The position numbers and the translations under genes are program-made. The notes below the pieces were generated by a model. It had not been told where the DNA came from and did not search any database. It saw nothing but the letters and a program-made list of their open reading frames with translations. From Labia minor (lineage: Eukaryota; Arthropoda; Insecta; Dermaptera; Spongiphoridae): DNA of 64,000 nt. This document shows positions 22,851 to 34,465 of this stretch, one piece after another (within the stretch, counting starts at the first letter, position 1; each line of letters starts with the position of its first letter). The DNA lies in NCBI GenBank assembly GCA_963082975.1, contig OY720346.1, forward strand, positions 42,509,296 through 42,573,295. Direction: 5' to 3'.

Positions 22851-23935
22851 AAATTATTTTATTTTTTAACGAAGCCTCCTTTGAGCTCTATATACTTCGT
22901 CTGGACAAGCCGAGGATTAAATAAAATATTGTTCAGCCTGTCGGACCACCTGTGCCACTAGTGAAGGAGTTAAAAAGAATTCTCAACTCTTTCACACGGG
23001 GAGTAAAACAAATTATTTGGGAAAGGAACCCTTAAATATACTTCACCAAAGAGTGCAGTTCGTTTGACTGTTAGTGCTTAGGCGATTCGCCTTGAATAAC
23101 CAAAATCGGAAAGAAATAATGACAAATTAAATTAATCAAAATATCCGATGCTAACATATGGACCTGCAAAGGAAAGATCAGGTTCACTTTTTTCTAAATA
23201 AAAGAAAATTGTTCTTTGCCACGTTATAATATTTAATCAAAGGAAAATTAATATAAAGTAAAAAATAAAATAAAATTAAAATATAAAAATAAGAGAAATA
23301 AATGCTGGCTAATACTCAGCTAAAACAAACAAATTACAAAAAATAATAATAATAATTGAAACACAGTGTCTCCACGTGTTTTAACAACAAAATGGCGAAT
23401 TCACATCTAAAAAGCGTGGAAAAGATATCCACGTTCAAAATACAACTTCGCAACAAGGCGTCTAAGCAGCAAGTGAGGTAGATCACCTCTCCGAAGCTAT
23501 TTGGAAAAACCATCAACAAAAGGGAGCACGGTGATTGGTTGTGAGGGGTCATGTGACCCCTACTGGCGAAGTCAAATACGCCACTGAGCCCTCCACGTGT
23601 TACCTTAGTATAAATATATAATATATATATATATATATATATAAAGAAAATAATTATAAAAATTATATAAAAGTAAATTTGTATTAAAATAAATAAATCT
23701 AAATCAGGGAGAGGCGTTAACATCGTCCAACGTTTCTCCAATTTTTTTATCCCTTTCAAAAAATAATATTTGTCGAGGACGTCAAAATAGATTTGTTTGT
23801 GAGATGATTTCATCGTTGGAGTCAAATCGCTTTCCGTAGTGACATTTCTTCAGGTTTGGAAACAAGAAATAGTCATTTGGGACTAAATCCGGAGTAATTC
23901 GTATCCCAATTCATGAAAATTCAAATATATATTAA
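22850..23935 (-). mobile_element. Mariner derivative interrupted by a solo LTR
   Basis: The segments 22850-22901 and 23723-23935 match contiguous parts of the mariner copy at 16170 (GAGTTCTATAACCTTCGTC and AACGTTTCTCCAATTTTTTT in that copy). On the minus strand the right segment reads the transposase end, FLKGIKKLEKRW. The outer terminal repeats are not recognisable; the left border is a TA microsatellite. Confidence 0.65.
22902..23722. mobile_element. Solo LTR with exact 5-bp target duplication
   Basis: The insertion begins TGGACAAGCC and ends GCGTTAACA, i.e. TG...CA termini. It is flanked by TCGTC on both sides (22897-22901 and 23723-23727). It splits a mariner copy whose unbroken sequence is known from 16170-16686. 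TG...CA ends, a 5-bp duplication, 821-bp length and no coding are what recombination between two LTRs leaves behind. A related full element is not present in this window. Confidence 0.75.
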
Positions 23936-24480
23936 TTTTTCTTCGAAGAAATAAAATTGAATAGCCTTAATTATTTAGCGGGGCTGCACTCCTTTAAATA
24001 TAAATTCTATTCTTAAAATTAATAGTGTTAAAATGATTTTAGTTGTATAAGAGAAATTAATGATTTCTTGGCGTCCATTAATTTGATTGAAGGAATAAAG
24101 AGGCTTTAATTAATATATTATGAGAAACACATCTCCTCTCTCACATCATTAATTGAGTAGACTGAAAAAAGTTTGTTTTTTTATGCCAACAAATCAAAAG
24201 AGATTAAATAAATCATTAAATTATAAACATTAAATTCTCAATAAAATTTTATAACTTATTTATATAAATCAATTAGAATTCAATGCAATTAATAATATAT
24301 GAAATATAGCAATAATAATTAATTCTAAATTTATTAGTCATCGACTAAACTTAAATCCAATACTTCAATCCAATTTAATTAGGGTAATAAGTTCATTTAT
24401 ACATATATGATTATAGGTAAAAAGAGATATATTCTTATGTAAGCTGGTTCAATCAATTAGTGATAAATATTTATCAATTA
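23936..24480. other. AT-rich spacer
   Basis: Nothing recognisable beyond low-complexity AT-rich sequence. Confidence 0.45.
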
Positions 24481-24484
24481 GCAG

Positions 24485-24850
24485 AATTTCCTCAAAGAAT
24501 CCAGCGGCAAGCGAATTGGATTTATCTCTCTCAGAGATAAGGTAGCTGCCAAATGTTCGGTTATCGGTGTCAATCTAAGCCCGGCAGGCCTGCAAATCAA
24601 TGAGTAACGGACGACCCTGTCAAATCGTGGGACAGTCACAAGGGCCACACTAGGAACAGTGAAAAAAGCCGCGGCGGGACAAGAGCCAACAAGCCCCGCC
24701 AGTTGACACCAGAAAAGTCCCGCAGGGTAACACCATAAAGCTCTGCCAATTTACACGAGAAAATCCCCTCTCAGTCGGTCCGCACGAGCCTCTTTATACA
24801 GTTCGGGGAAGGGTGGGGGTTGCCACACAAAGAGGAAGTTAACAGGATTG
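24485..24850. repeat. GC-rich island with degenerate 23-30 bp tandem units
   Basis: In an AT-rich setting this block is near even composition. From about 24680 to 24800 a unit recurs about four times, each with an AGAAAAGTCCCGCC-like start and a TGACACC-like end (CCCCGCCAGTTGACACC, TCCCGCAGGGTAACACC, CTCTGCCAATTTACACG, TCCCCTCTCAGTCGG). GGCGGG...CCCGCC near 24675-24700 could pair. There is no open reading with domain features. It may be a retroelement untranslated region; I do not recognise it. Confidence 0.45.
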
Positions 24851-25074
24851 TGGTCATCAGAAATATTAATTTTAAACACATTTAAATTAACTACAAAAAT
24901 AATAATTCATCTTAAAAATATTAATTTTAATTAATTTAATTATTATATGTAATTAAAATATATAATCTTAATTTTAACTTATTTGTCAAAGAGTGGTGAT
25001 ATTAATAAATTTATATAATTGCGTTCCTTCCTTGAAAACTAAGATTTCTGTACACATTTATATTATTAATGTCA

Positions 25075-25120
25075 ATATATTTTTACCGACCGACGATAGT
25101 ATAAGGGAGGTATTGTTAAT
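25075..25120 (+). repeat. Solo 5' end of the first Helentron-like family
   Basis: TTTTTACCGACCGACGATAG followed by TATAAGGGAGGTATTGTT is a nearly exact match to the starts at 25300 and 48409, with a two-base insertion, but not followed by the body of the element. Confidence 0.5.
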
Positions 25121-25295
25121 TTATTTCTTCCTCTTTATATTTTTTATTATTGTTAAAGCAAAGAGTTTTATAAATTCAGTCCTATCACGGACTCGCCAAA
25201 TTTATTATTCTAAATCAAAAGGCTTAAACCCCCTACTTGATTTAACTATTTTATAATTATAGAAAGACTGGTAAATCTACGGCCGCCAGCAAACT

Positions 25296-25942
25296 TTTTA
25301 CCGACCGACGATAGTAAGGGAGGTATTGTTTTCACACCAAATTTCACATGTGAAGATTTTTACATATCTTCACGAATCATGCATTTTCTTAACAGAAAAA
25401 AATATTTTTAGCATGATGTCTGTCCGTCCGTCTGTCTGTCCGTCCGTCCGTATAGATGTGTACAGCCTGAACGGATTTTGATGAAATTTGGTATATTTAC
25501 TTTATGCATCAGTGGGATGAATTGATCAACTTTTGGTGCAAATCCGGAAACCACCTGGTAGTATTAGCGATCGACGATAATAAGGGAAGGGTTATTTTCA
25601 CACAAAATTTCACATGAGGAGATTTTTTTATATATCACCACGAATCATGCACTTTGTGGTGGTTTTATACACGAGAAAAATCATCTTTATTAGTTTTTTT
25701 CTTAATTTAAAATTATATGACGTCATCCAGCCATTCATGACGTCACAGCCAGGTCTTATATATATTATAAATAAAATAAAATTAAAAATATTTATGTTAT
25801 ATCCATATCTGTTTTTTATTACATTAATAGATACATTAAAATTATTTGAAATTGTTTCTGTAGCTGGAAATTAATTTATTTCAAAATTCAATTCAATTCA
25901 ATTTATTTCGGTTCGGACCTGGCCACAGGTCAACTTATTTAA
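25296..25942 (+). mobile_element. Helentron-associated (DINE-1-like) element, family 1, copy 1
   Basis: The 5' end is TTTTTACCGACCGACGATAG. The middle carries a GTCTGTCCGTCC microsatellite-like block (about 25417-25450) followed by GATTTTGATGAAATTTGGTA. The 3' part has two CRE-like palindromes (ATGACGTCAT and ATGACGTCAC near 25717-25745). It ends with the stem-loop GACCTGGCCACAGGTC at 25916-25931 and AACTTATTT. The 3' subterminal inverted repeat present in the copy at 48409 is replaced here by an ATTCA repeat. No coding capacity; mobilisation would need a Helentron elsewhere. Confidence 0.65.
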
Positions 25943-26800
25943 AGGTGTTTTACTTAACCTTTTAACTCAACAATATTTATCTATTAATTAGGATCAATTA
26001 CTGGTTGGACTCAAATATCTCTCAAATATATAAGGAATATCTGAAGGTGACCCCTCTATAGCAGATACGAAGTTTTTATTCTCTATTTAAAGAATCAAAA
26101 ACACTGCAAGGTTTCCAAACCACAATTAATCCAACTCACCTGTTTTTCCCATGAAACAAGAAAATATTTTGATTAAATATAAAATTAATATATGTAAGAA
26201 ATACAAAATGATTACAAAAGTACGGCAAAAAGGTAGTTTTAACAAAGAATCAATTTAACAATAATCTTAAACAAATAAATTATAATAAATCTAAATTATA
26301 AAACTAAATTTGAGTCGGTTCAATATGCACTAAACAAAATCTTAATCAATGGACCTTAAATAAACACAATATTCAAATGATACTTTAGAAATAAAACCAC
26401 AAGTTAATTGATATGAATTTAAATACCTAGACATCAATAATTATACTTTTATTAAACTTAAAAAAAATGTTCCAAAAATCCTACTAATGGGACCGTCATA
26501 CTATCTTAATAGGCCGAGATACAAGTTGCTGTAAAAGAGCCAAAGACATACAACCAAGATGGCAAATAAATATTAGAATTCTCAGTCCCATGACACGTGA
26601 CTGTGTCAAAATTTTAAATAACTAATTAGAGGGAAGTTTAATTTAGTTTAAACACTTATGTTATTTGCTTCTAAGAGTAAAAAGCCTGAAATATATATGT
26701 AGGAGATGATTTAATGGTTGTTTAAATTATACAATATATCAAATAGGGATAAATGTAAATTTTATTTAATCTCTTAATGGGTTAACTAATTGTTTTAATT
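25943..26800. other. Unassigned spacer, possibly retroelement-derived
   Basis: AT-rich with scattered less AT-rich patches (26490-26620). It contains no recognisable reading frame or terminal repeat. Confidence 0.35.
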
Positions 26801-26807
26801 TTTTTTA

Positions 26808-27434
26808 CTATCTCGCCAGGGGTAGTATTGCGAACACGAAAATTTTCGATGTTGAGATTTTGATGTTTTTATACGTTTTGAAGGTTCCTGAATCATTTTC
26901 ACTAAGGTTGAGAAAAATGTATGTGTGTGTGTGCGTGTGGGTATGTATGTGTGTGTGTATGTATGTAGAAAAGATTACGCAAAAACGGTTTGAGCTAGAA
27001 TCATGAAATTTGGTACATGGGCTTTATTCAAAATTCTTAGTTTTCTATCAACTTTTGAGAAATGTTGCTCAACCGGAAGAGGGTCATTTCCTACAACGTT
27101 TTGATTTTTTTTCCTCTAAAGTGACCGTAAAAATAAAGGTATATGTTTGATAATTTTTCACATGATAAAAAATTGTATGAAACCGCTATATTTAGAATTT
27201 CAGCTTGATTGAATTGCTGAAAGTACCAGAATTAATTTTTTAACACTGCAAATCTCACGCGCCAACACGTGACGTGGTGCCATCAACAAAGAGCCAAACA
27301 TGCGCTCGTTTAATAAATATTATTTATTACTTTTAATTTATAATTTATAATTAATTAAATTTAATTTAAATATATAATATATGCTATTTAATCCAATTCA
27401 AAATGCGAGATAGTCGAGAGGAGACACTCCAACT
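26808..27434 (+). mobile_element. Helentron-associated (DINE-1-like) element, family 2, copy 1
   Basis: The 5' subterminal repeat is ACTATCTCGC (26808-26817). The body contains AATTTTCGATGTTGAGATTT, a GT-rich microsatellite (about 26925-26968), then AAAAACGGTTTGAGCTAGAA. The 3' subterminal repeat GCGAGATAGT (27405-27414) is the exact complement of the 5' one, followed by a degraded stem-loop and CTCCAA. No coding capacity. Confidence 0.7.
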
Positions 27435-29000
27435 AATTTTTTTTAAAAAATTATTTAAAAGTGAAGAAATCAAATGAAGAAATAAGACTTATGGAAAGTG
27501 AAAGTGAAAGGGATAGAGATGAAATATGGAAGGAATGTTGAAGATATTTTTTTCATCTTATTTCTTTTCATTTCTCTCTCTCTCCCTCTTTCATTCTAAT
27601 TCGTAAAAACGAAAAATCTCAGCAATCATCATCATCATCATCTCATCTCATCCACCTACATTCCAGTTCACCCCACCCTAATCTCCCTAACACTTTCTCT
27701 GTCTCTTCTTCATTTTCATTCTTCTTCTTCTCTGCTTAAGATTAACATCTCTCAACGGTCGGTTATTTATACCAGCTCCTCCCCTTCTTCTTTACACCCA
27801 CTCCCACCCCTTAATAAACATTGTCAAGAGAATTTTAAAACAGAAATTCATCATATTCCACAAAGAAACGAAAATAAAAAAATAATAATAATAAAATATA
27901 AAAAGAAATTCTGAAAATAATCTTAACGTCTCATTTTCTATTAAAAAAATTATAAAATAAATAATAATAATAATAATAATACGACTAATGAGAAACTTAA
28001 ATATTAAAGTTTCAATTTTTTCTATATTATAATTACTATTTTATAAACTATTTCTCCTATCGCTTTCTTCTTTAATTTTTAAATTTACAATTATTTATTC
28101 ACTAGTTATTTGATGAGAACGTGGGAGAAACATTGAGACCACAAGCATTGGAATGAACCATATGGAAACATGCTCTGAGCATCTGCATAAATAAATGGAA
28201 CCGATCAATGTTCAGCTGTGACACAACAAACACTCTTCCTTGTTTAGTTATTAATGTACAATCTATAAAAGATGCATTTCTGATATTTATATATTACTAA
28301 TATCTCTTTCTTTCTTTGTCTGTTTATATATAATATATATATATATATATATGTATGTGTTTTAGGTGGAGGTGAGGTGGTAGTTTGTAGAAAAGATAAA
28401 CGACAAAGCGTTTTTATCCAAATTTTTTTTACATAAGTTAGTACATAAAGAGATTTTATCCTTAATAGAACATTCGCTAAATGTTTTTCAGATAAAATTG
28501 GTAATTCTGGAAACACCACTGCCAATTTTTTTTTTATTTATTATTTTGAGTAGAAAAAGAAATTTTCATTCTGTACTTAGCATTAACTTTTTTATAATGA
28601 TTTTTAAATATTGAAATCTTAATTAGGTAAAAATATTTGTGTGAAGACACCTATGGACCTTTAATCATATCTATTAATGAAAAATTCTATTATGAAAGAA
28701 TAAATAAATTACTATAATAAAAGTTGTTTTAATTTTTTTTATTGAATACAGTATCCAAACTGAGGGGTGCACGAAAATTTTAAAAGAAATATAATGTATA
28801 ATATAATTTTAAAAAATATAAATTCAATTATAAACTACATAAAATTATTTTTTTAAATTCCATATATTTTATTTTTAATTATGTAGTTTATTATTTTTTT
28901 AAAATCAAAATACATGAGTATTATTTTATTACATTAGACGAGTGATGCTAAATTATATAGATAATATTGTTTAATTAAATTTTGGGCCAATTTTTAGACA
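27435..29000. other. AT-rich spacer with pyrimidine/purine runs
   Basis: CT-rich stretches at 27560-27740 (with an ATC repeat near 27625) and a TA microsatellite at 28330-28352. No gene supported. Confidence 0.45.
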
Positions 29001-29007
29001 ATTTTTA

Positions 29008-29614
29008 CTATCTCGCCAGAGATAATATTGAGATCATAAAGATTTTCGATGTCGAGATTTTGATGTTTTTATACGTTTTGAAGGTTCCTGAATCATTTTC
29101 ACTAAGGTTGAGAAAAAATGTCAGTCTGTGTGTGAGTGTATGTATGTAGAAAAGATTACGCAAAAACGGTTTGAACTAGAATCATGAAATTTGGTACACG
29201 GGCATTATTCAAAATTCGTAGTTTTCTTACAACTTTTGAGAAATGGAGCCCATTCGGAAGAGGCCCATTACCTACCACGTTTTTATTTTTTTTCCTTTAA
29301 ACTGACCGTAAAAATAAAGATATATGTTTGATAATTTTTCATAAGATTAAAGATTGTATAAAACTGCTTTATGTAGAATTTCAGCTTGATTAAATCGCTG
29401 AAAGTACTAGAATTAATTTTTTAAAACTGCAAATCTCACGCGCCAACACGTGACGTGGTGCCATCAACAAAGAGCCAAACATGCGCTGGTTTAATAAATA
29501 TTATTTATTAATTTTAATTTATAATTTATAATTAATTAAATTTAATTTAAATATAATATATTATGTTATTTAATCCAATTCAAATTGCGAGATAGTCGAG
29601 TGGAGACACTCCAG
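29008..29614 (+). mobile_element. Helentron-associated (DINE-1-like) element, family 2, copy 2
   Basis: The best-preserved copy. The 5' end is ACTATCTCGC inside the hairpin-forming ACTATCTCGCCAGAGATA. A short GT-rich microsatellite lies near 29125-29145. The 3' subterminal repeat GCGAGATAGT (29587-29596) is followed by the stem-loop GAGTGGAGACACTC (29598-29611) and a terminal CCAG. It is 607 bp and non-coding. By eye it is highly similar to copy 1 about 2.2 kb away. Confidence 0.75.
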
Positions 29615-29764
29615 CTTATTAAAATAGCAATATGCCAATACCTTTCCTAGAAATAGACTATATATGAAGTAAAATTCATAATATACTGTTATTTCCTTAA
29701 GATTTGTAAAAATATATACTAACATACACATATTCATATACATGTATCGATTTCTACGTATAAA

Positions 29765-30018
29765 TGTGCCACTCAGAAGCCAAAGCGATTAACTCCAAAT
29801 ATAAACAAACTGAGAAATTGAAGCCCAAAGTTCACAGCAGGTAGGAAATTCAGGTTTATTGTTTACAGAAAAATATATATTGCATTGCAATATTAAGATT
29901 ATCAAGCTCATTATTCACTTCATATGTTGCAGCTTATATTACATTACATTACATTACAATACATTATTAGCAAAATTTTAAAAATTGGAGTTAATCGGTT
30001 TGGCTTCTGAATGGCACA
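29765..30018. mobile_element. MITE with about 34-bp terminal inverted repeats
   Basis: Left end TGTGCCACTCAGAAGCCAAA continuing to GATTAACTCCAA. Right end read inward TGTGCCATTCAGAAGCCAAA continuing to GATTAACTCCAA. The interior (about 190 bp) is non-coding and includes an ACATT repeat near 29940. The superfamily cannot be assigned from the ends alone. Confidence 0.7.
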
Positions 30019-30019
30019 A

Positions 30020-30640
30020 ATATAGGGATATATTTACTAAATATTCTATGTATAAAAGTTTATTTATTTTATATATTCATTGGCTTTAAATTATAACTCT
30101 TTTTTTTATAAATTGTTTTTTCTTTGTTTTATTAAACATTTGTATAAACCTTCATAACTCTACATATATAGGTATATTTAAATATTCAAATGATTCATAA
30201 ATACTTACATATATTTAAATATCATATTTTCTTTTCTCTCTTATTTTTGTTTTATTTAAGAATTTTATTTTCAAATGCAATTTCTTACTTTTTGTGTTTT
30301 CTTATTTAATAAGGAATGGTAGCAGATATAGGGGGGAGGAGAGAAGAATAAACAAAAAGGACAAGAGCTTTTTTCCAATTCTCCCACTCTTCTCGTTTTT
30401 TTTTTTTTACTATCCTTCCCTCTCCATCAAAATATCGTCAGTTAAAAAAATGAATATAATATTAAGTGTGCTTGTAGTCAGATCACATTCATTTTTTTAA
30501 CATTTTTAGTTTCTTATAGTGTTTAGAATTACAAAAATTAAAAACAAATAAATAATAAATAATCGTTTAATATTAATAGATATATATACTTATATAGCGT
30601 ATATATAAATATTTTAATAATTAGTATACTTAAGCTTATA
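30020..30640. other. AT-rich spacer
   Basis: No recognisable gene or element. Confidence 0.5.
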
Positions 30641-30647
30641 ATATATG

Positions 30648-31360
30648 ACCAGCTGGTCAGAGCGCCTTCGGCTCCGCCCTCTGTACCCCCAGTGGTACAT
30701 AGTATTTGGTTAAAAGTAGTAAAAGGTTTTCATCCATTTTGTTTCAATCAGTATATTACATAAAACATTCATTTCTTTTTGTGTTCTTATTTAAAATATA
30801 TTTTAATTTAATCAGTAAATTAATTATACATATATATTATTGATTATTGTATATGTTATATCTATCTATTTATATGGCTCAAAGATACTCGAAAGTTCTT
30901 GGCCACATTTCTCCAAATGTCCCTATCCTGAGCCCATCCCATCTCTCTTACGTCCTTCCTATGCGTCCATGGTCTTGATTCCCTTTGATAATAATTTTGA
31001 TGAGATAAGCCTCTTTACTGCATGATAACAGGCGTTTCCCGATTGATACCTCGATTTAAATTCTTCTCAAATATTCTTATCCTTCGTGATTACATTCAAT
31101 TTTACATTTTGTATATTAAGATTTTGTATGTTAATACTGTTCCTCTTTGTCACTAAATATTTTTTCTTATCACTATTAATTTCAAACCTCTATTAATTTT
31201 TCCTCGCTATCTGTAATTGCACAATTGCCGAATCTTTTATAATATTTAAGACGTCTGCTTAGCCTAACTTTTCAATTTTTTGTTTAATTGCATTTCGAGT
31301 GATTTTTTCCCAATTTGTGTAATCACATACTCACAACATGCAACATATAATTGGCCATGG
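30648..31360 (-). mobile_element. LINE 3' portion, left outer arm of a large inverted duplication
   Basis: It begins at the palindrome ACCAGCTGGT (30648-30657), then the partial hairpin block and the tail CAAAATGGATG (complement). Then come minus-strand remnants of the RT C-terminus: the segments for a DTWRNVAKNF-type motif near 30900, GNACYHAVKRLIS-like near 30990-1040, and the ADD-region near 31230. It extends to ACACAAATTGGG-type sequence near 31310-31360. The copy at 34466-34980 is its inverted counterpart. Confidence 0.7.
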
Positions 31361-31942
31361 GAAAAACATGGAAGAAACATCAAAGAATATGTATATTTTT
31401 TATTATATTTATAATTTAATTTTTTTAATATATATTAGCCTTTTTATAAATAAACACTGAACACATTTTCAAGATTATATCAATAAATAATTTTAATTTT
31501 GATCTCATAATTGGATTTTCATTTTCAAGTAAGTAAGATGGCTGGAATCACAATATATGAAGGGACATTTACAATAATAATATATAATTAATTTACTGAT
31601 TAAATTAAAATATATTAAAAGTAAGAACACAAAAACAAATAAATGTTTTATCTAATATCCTGATTGAATATTTATTATATAATATTACAATTACAATTTT
31701 TTTACTCTCTACTGACTGTTCATTTCATAACTGAAAATAGTGTCGAATAGAAATATTACTTGGATTAATCTTATAATGCTAGCTAAAATTGTTTGTTTGA
31801 TTATTAAGGACCCCAGATCCATTAATTTTAATCAGATTGATGCAATGATGCAACATTTAATAATTGTAATAAATAATTAAAGAATTGTATATCAATATTT
31901 TTTAATTCAAACTCAATAATAATGAATTATTTTTTTTGACTT

Positions 31943-31986
31943 ATGTACCGAGCCGAGCCTCGGGGTCCCGGTCGTCCCGGTACTAA
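31943..31986. repeat. GC-rich hairpin island
   Basis: GTACCGAGCCGAGCCTCGG and then TCCCGGTCGTCCCGGTAC make a 40-base GC-rich block with self-complementary ends (GTACCG/CGGTAC) inside AT-rich DNA. It has no similarity to the other hairpin tails apart from the GTACC start. Confidence 0.5.
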
Positions 31987-32169
31987 AATATTATTATGGG
32001 TGGAATTACAATATATGAAGGGACACACAGAGATAAATAGATATAACATTTACAATATAAATATATATATATTTACTGATTTAATTAAAATATATTAAAA
32101 ATAAGAACCCAAAAACAAATAAATGTTTTATCTAATATATACTAATTGAATATTTAGTATATAATATTT

Positions 32170-32500
32170 TATAATATTTACCGGAGTATAATAAATTGAT
32201 AACGTCATTTAATTCTCCTATATATCGAATCCAATATAAAGATAAATCTTCTACTAAACATTGTGTAAAAAAAATCAAATATGAATATAATATAAATATT
32301 TTTAATTTTATTTTAAGAATAGATATAAATATCTCACAGGCGATGGTTGTGACGTCATCCATATATAAATTTAAATTAAGAAAAACTAATAAAGATGTAT
32401 TTTTCCAGAGATGTGATCAATAAAACTCAATTTTTCTTTATAAATACTATCTCTAGTGTGAATTTCAAAAACATCGTTAGAGCGGTTTTTGAGAACCCAT
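32170..32500 (-). repeat. CRE-core repeat, left inner arm of the inverted duplication
   Basis: Contains GTGACGTCATCC, AAATAAAATTAAAAATATTT in complement, and AAACATCGTTAGAGCGGTTT. It is the inverted partner of 33830-34240 and shares its core with the repeat at 10900-11190. Confidence 0.65.
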
Positions 32501-32559
32501 GGCCAAATATATACATATATACAATTTTTACTCGTATAAGAAGATAAGATATAACATTA

Positions 32560-32806
32560 CTAACAAATTAATGTTTCATTGCAAGATTTATATTCTAGAT
32601 TTTTTTTACATAAATTAAAAAAAAATATTTTCCTATGATTTTATTTTAATAATTATTTGATTTTAATTTTAATAATTAAATTAAAAAAAAATGCAAGATC
32701 AAAAGAATATACAAAAATAGTATATAAATAAAAGAAATAACGAATTCTCTTTGAATTAAAATTTAAAAGAAAAAGTAATCAACTTTCTCTTTTTCTTATA
32801 TGAATA

Positions 32807-32851
<45 letters not shown>

Positions 32852-33794
32852 ACATTTATATTAATTAGATAGAAAGTTGAATTTATTATTAGTAATACTA
32901 AAGTTAAATAAATACAATTCAATTGACTAAATGTTTTTTTCTTCTTTTATAAAATACTATATATATAAATTTGTGTGTGTGTTTGTTTTTTGATGGAACG
33001 AAAGGTAAAGGAGGAGGGAATCAAAATGAATAAAGAGGACGAATAGAGGGATGGAGTTTTGGAGGGTAAAGAGGTGGGGAGATTTATTTTGATATAACAA
33101 AAACAAAAAACAGAAAGTAATAAAAAATAAAAAAATGAATTCAATGAACTTGAAAGAGTTTGTTTATTTATTTATTTATTTTTGTTTTTGAATATATATA
33201 TATATATACATATATATATTATACTCATATAAACACTAAAGAGAAAACGAATAAGAGGGATACGAATTTGTATCATCATCATTATCATCATTTTCATTAA
33301 TCGATACCAATTTTGTTTATAAAATATTGAATCAATTTACGCATTAAAATGAAACAAAACAAAAACAAAAAAATAAAAAAAAAACAGAAAAAGAAAAAAA
33401 AACAGTTTGTTTTTTATTAATTTATTTATTGAATTTGGATTGTTTTGTAAAATGAAAAGGGGATAATAGAGATGGTTTGGGGTGTTGAGATGAATTTGGT
33501 GTGAGGAGTTATGTAGGGAATTTTTAGGATGCAAAATTGGTATGGATAATTTGAATTGGGAATAGAAATATGAGTATACCATGTTGAATAGGTACAACTA
33601 GAAGGGGAAATTCATTTTTTATTTTTATTTTTATTTTCACACAATCATGTGTGAATTATATAGATAAATATAAACAAACAAAATATTATGCATTAATAAA
33701 TCAACAAACAATTAAAAAATAAAATATTTGTCAATCATATTTATTAAATTGAATGAAATTTAGGTTTATTTTTTGTATTTAACTTGTCATGATA
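32560..33794. other. Central spacer of the inverted duplication
   Basis: AT-rich, with a (CT)n(AT)n compound microsatellite at 32809-32852, a TTTA repeat near 33160-33182 and purine-rich runs. No gene recognised. Confidence 0.5.
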
Positions 33795-33829
33795 TTATAA
33801 TCTTATCTTCTTATACGAGTAAAAATTGT

Positions 33830-34240
33830 TTCTCTGTTTCTCTGTTTCATTGTTCTCAAAAACCGCTCTAACGATTTTTTTGAAATTCACAACAGAGATA
33901 GTATTTATAAAGAAAAATTGAGTTTTATTGATCACATCTCACGAAACTTTATTAGTTCTTCTTAATTTAAATTTATAATATATTGATGACGTCACAACCA
34001 CCGCCTGTGAGATATATATATCTATTCTTAAAATAAAATTAAAAATATTTATATTATATTCATATATTTGATTTTTTAATTTCATTAATAGTTTTACATT
34101 TAAATTATTTGAAATTGTTTCACACAACGTTTAAAAGAAGATTTATCTTTATATTCGATTCGATACATAGTAGGAGAATTAAATGACATCATCAATTTAT
34201 TATAGAACGAATCCGTAAATATATTTTTAATATTATATAT
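33830..34240 (+). repeat. CRE-core repeat, right inner arm of the inverted duplication
   Basis: Starts near AAAACCGCTCTAACG, contains GATGACGTCACAACC at about 33985 and the AAATAAAATTAAAAATATTT-type block. It pairs in inverted orientation with 32170-32500. Confidence 0.65.
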
Positions 34241-34465
34241 TAGCTATTGATTATATTGTAATTCCACTCTTAATTATATACTTACATGAAAAAGGAAATC
34301 CAATTATGAGATCAAAATTAAAATTAAAATATGATTTTTTAGACATCCTCTAGGCATTTTTAATATTAGATTTATTGATTAAAAGAAAACAAAAACAAAA
34401 TTAAATTATAAATATAAATAAAACATAAAAATTATAAATATTATATACATATTCTTTGACCAATT

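Noticed and set aside
23334-23825. 163-codon minus-strand frame beginning like a mariner transposase end
   Set aside because: The frame runs from mariner sequence straight into the solo LTR across the insertion junction, so it is not a gene.
24510-24580. Resemblance of ATAAGGTAGCTGCCAAATG to the 28S rRNA R2 target region
   Set aside because: Only a few bases match and with insertions. The flanks show no rRNA similarity, so no rDNA fragment is claimed.
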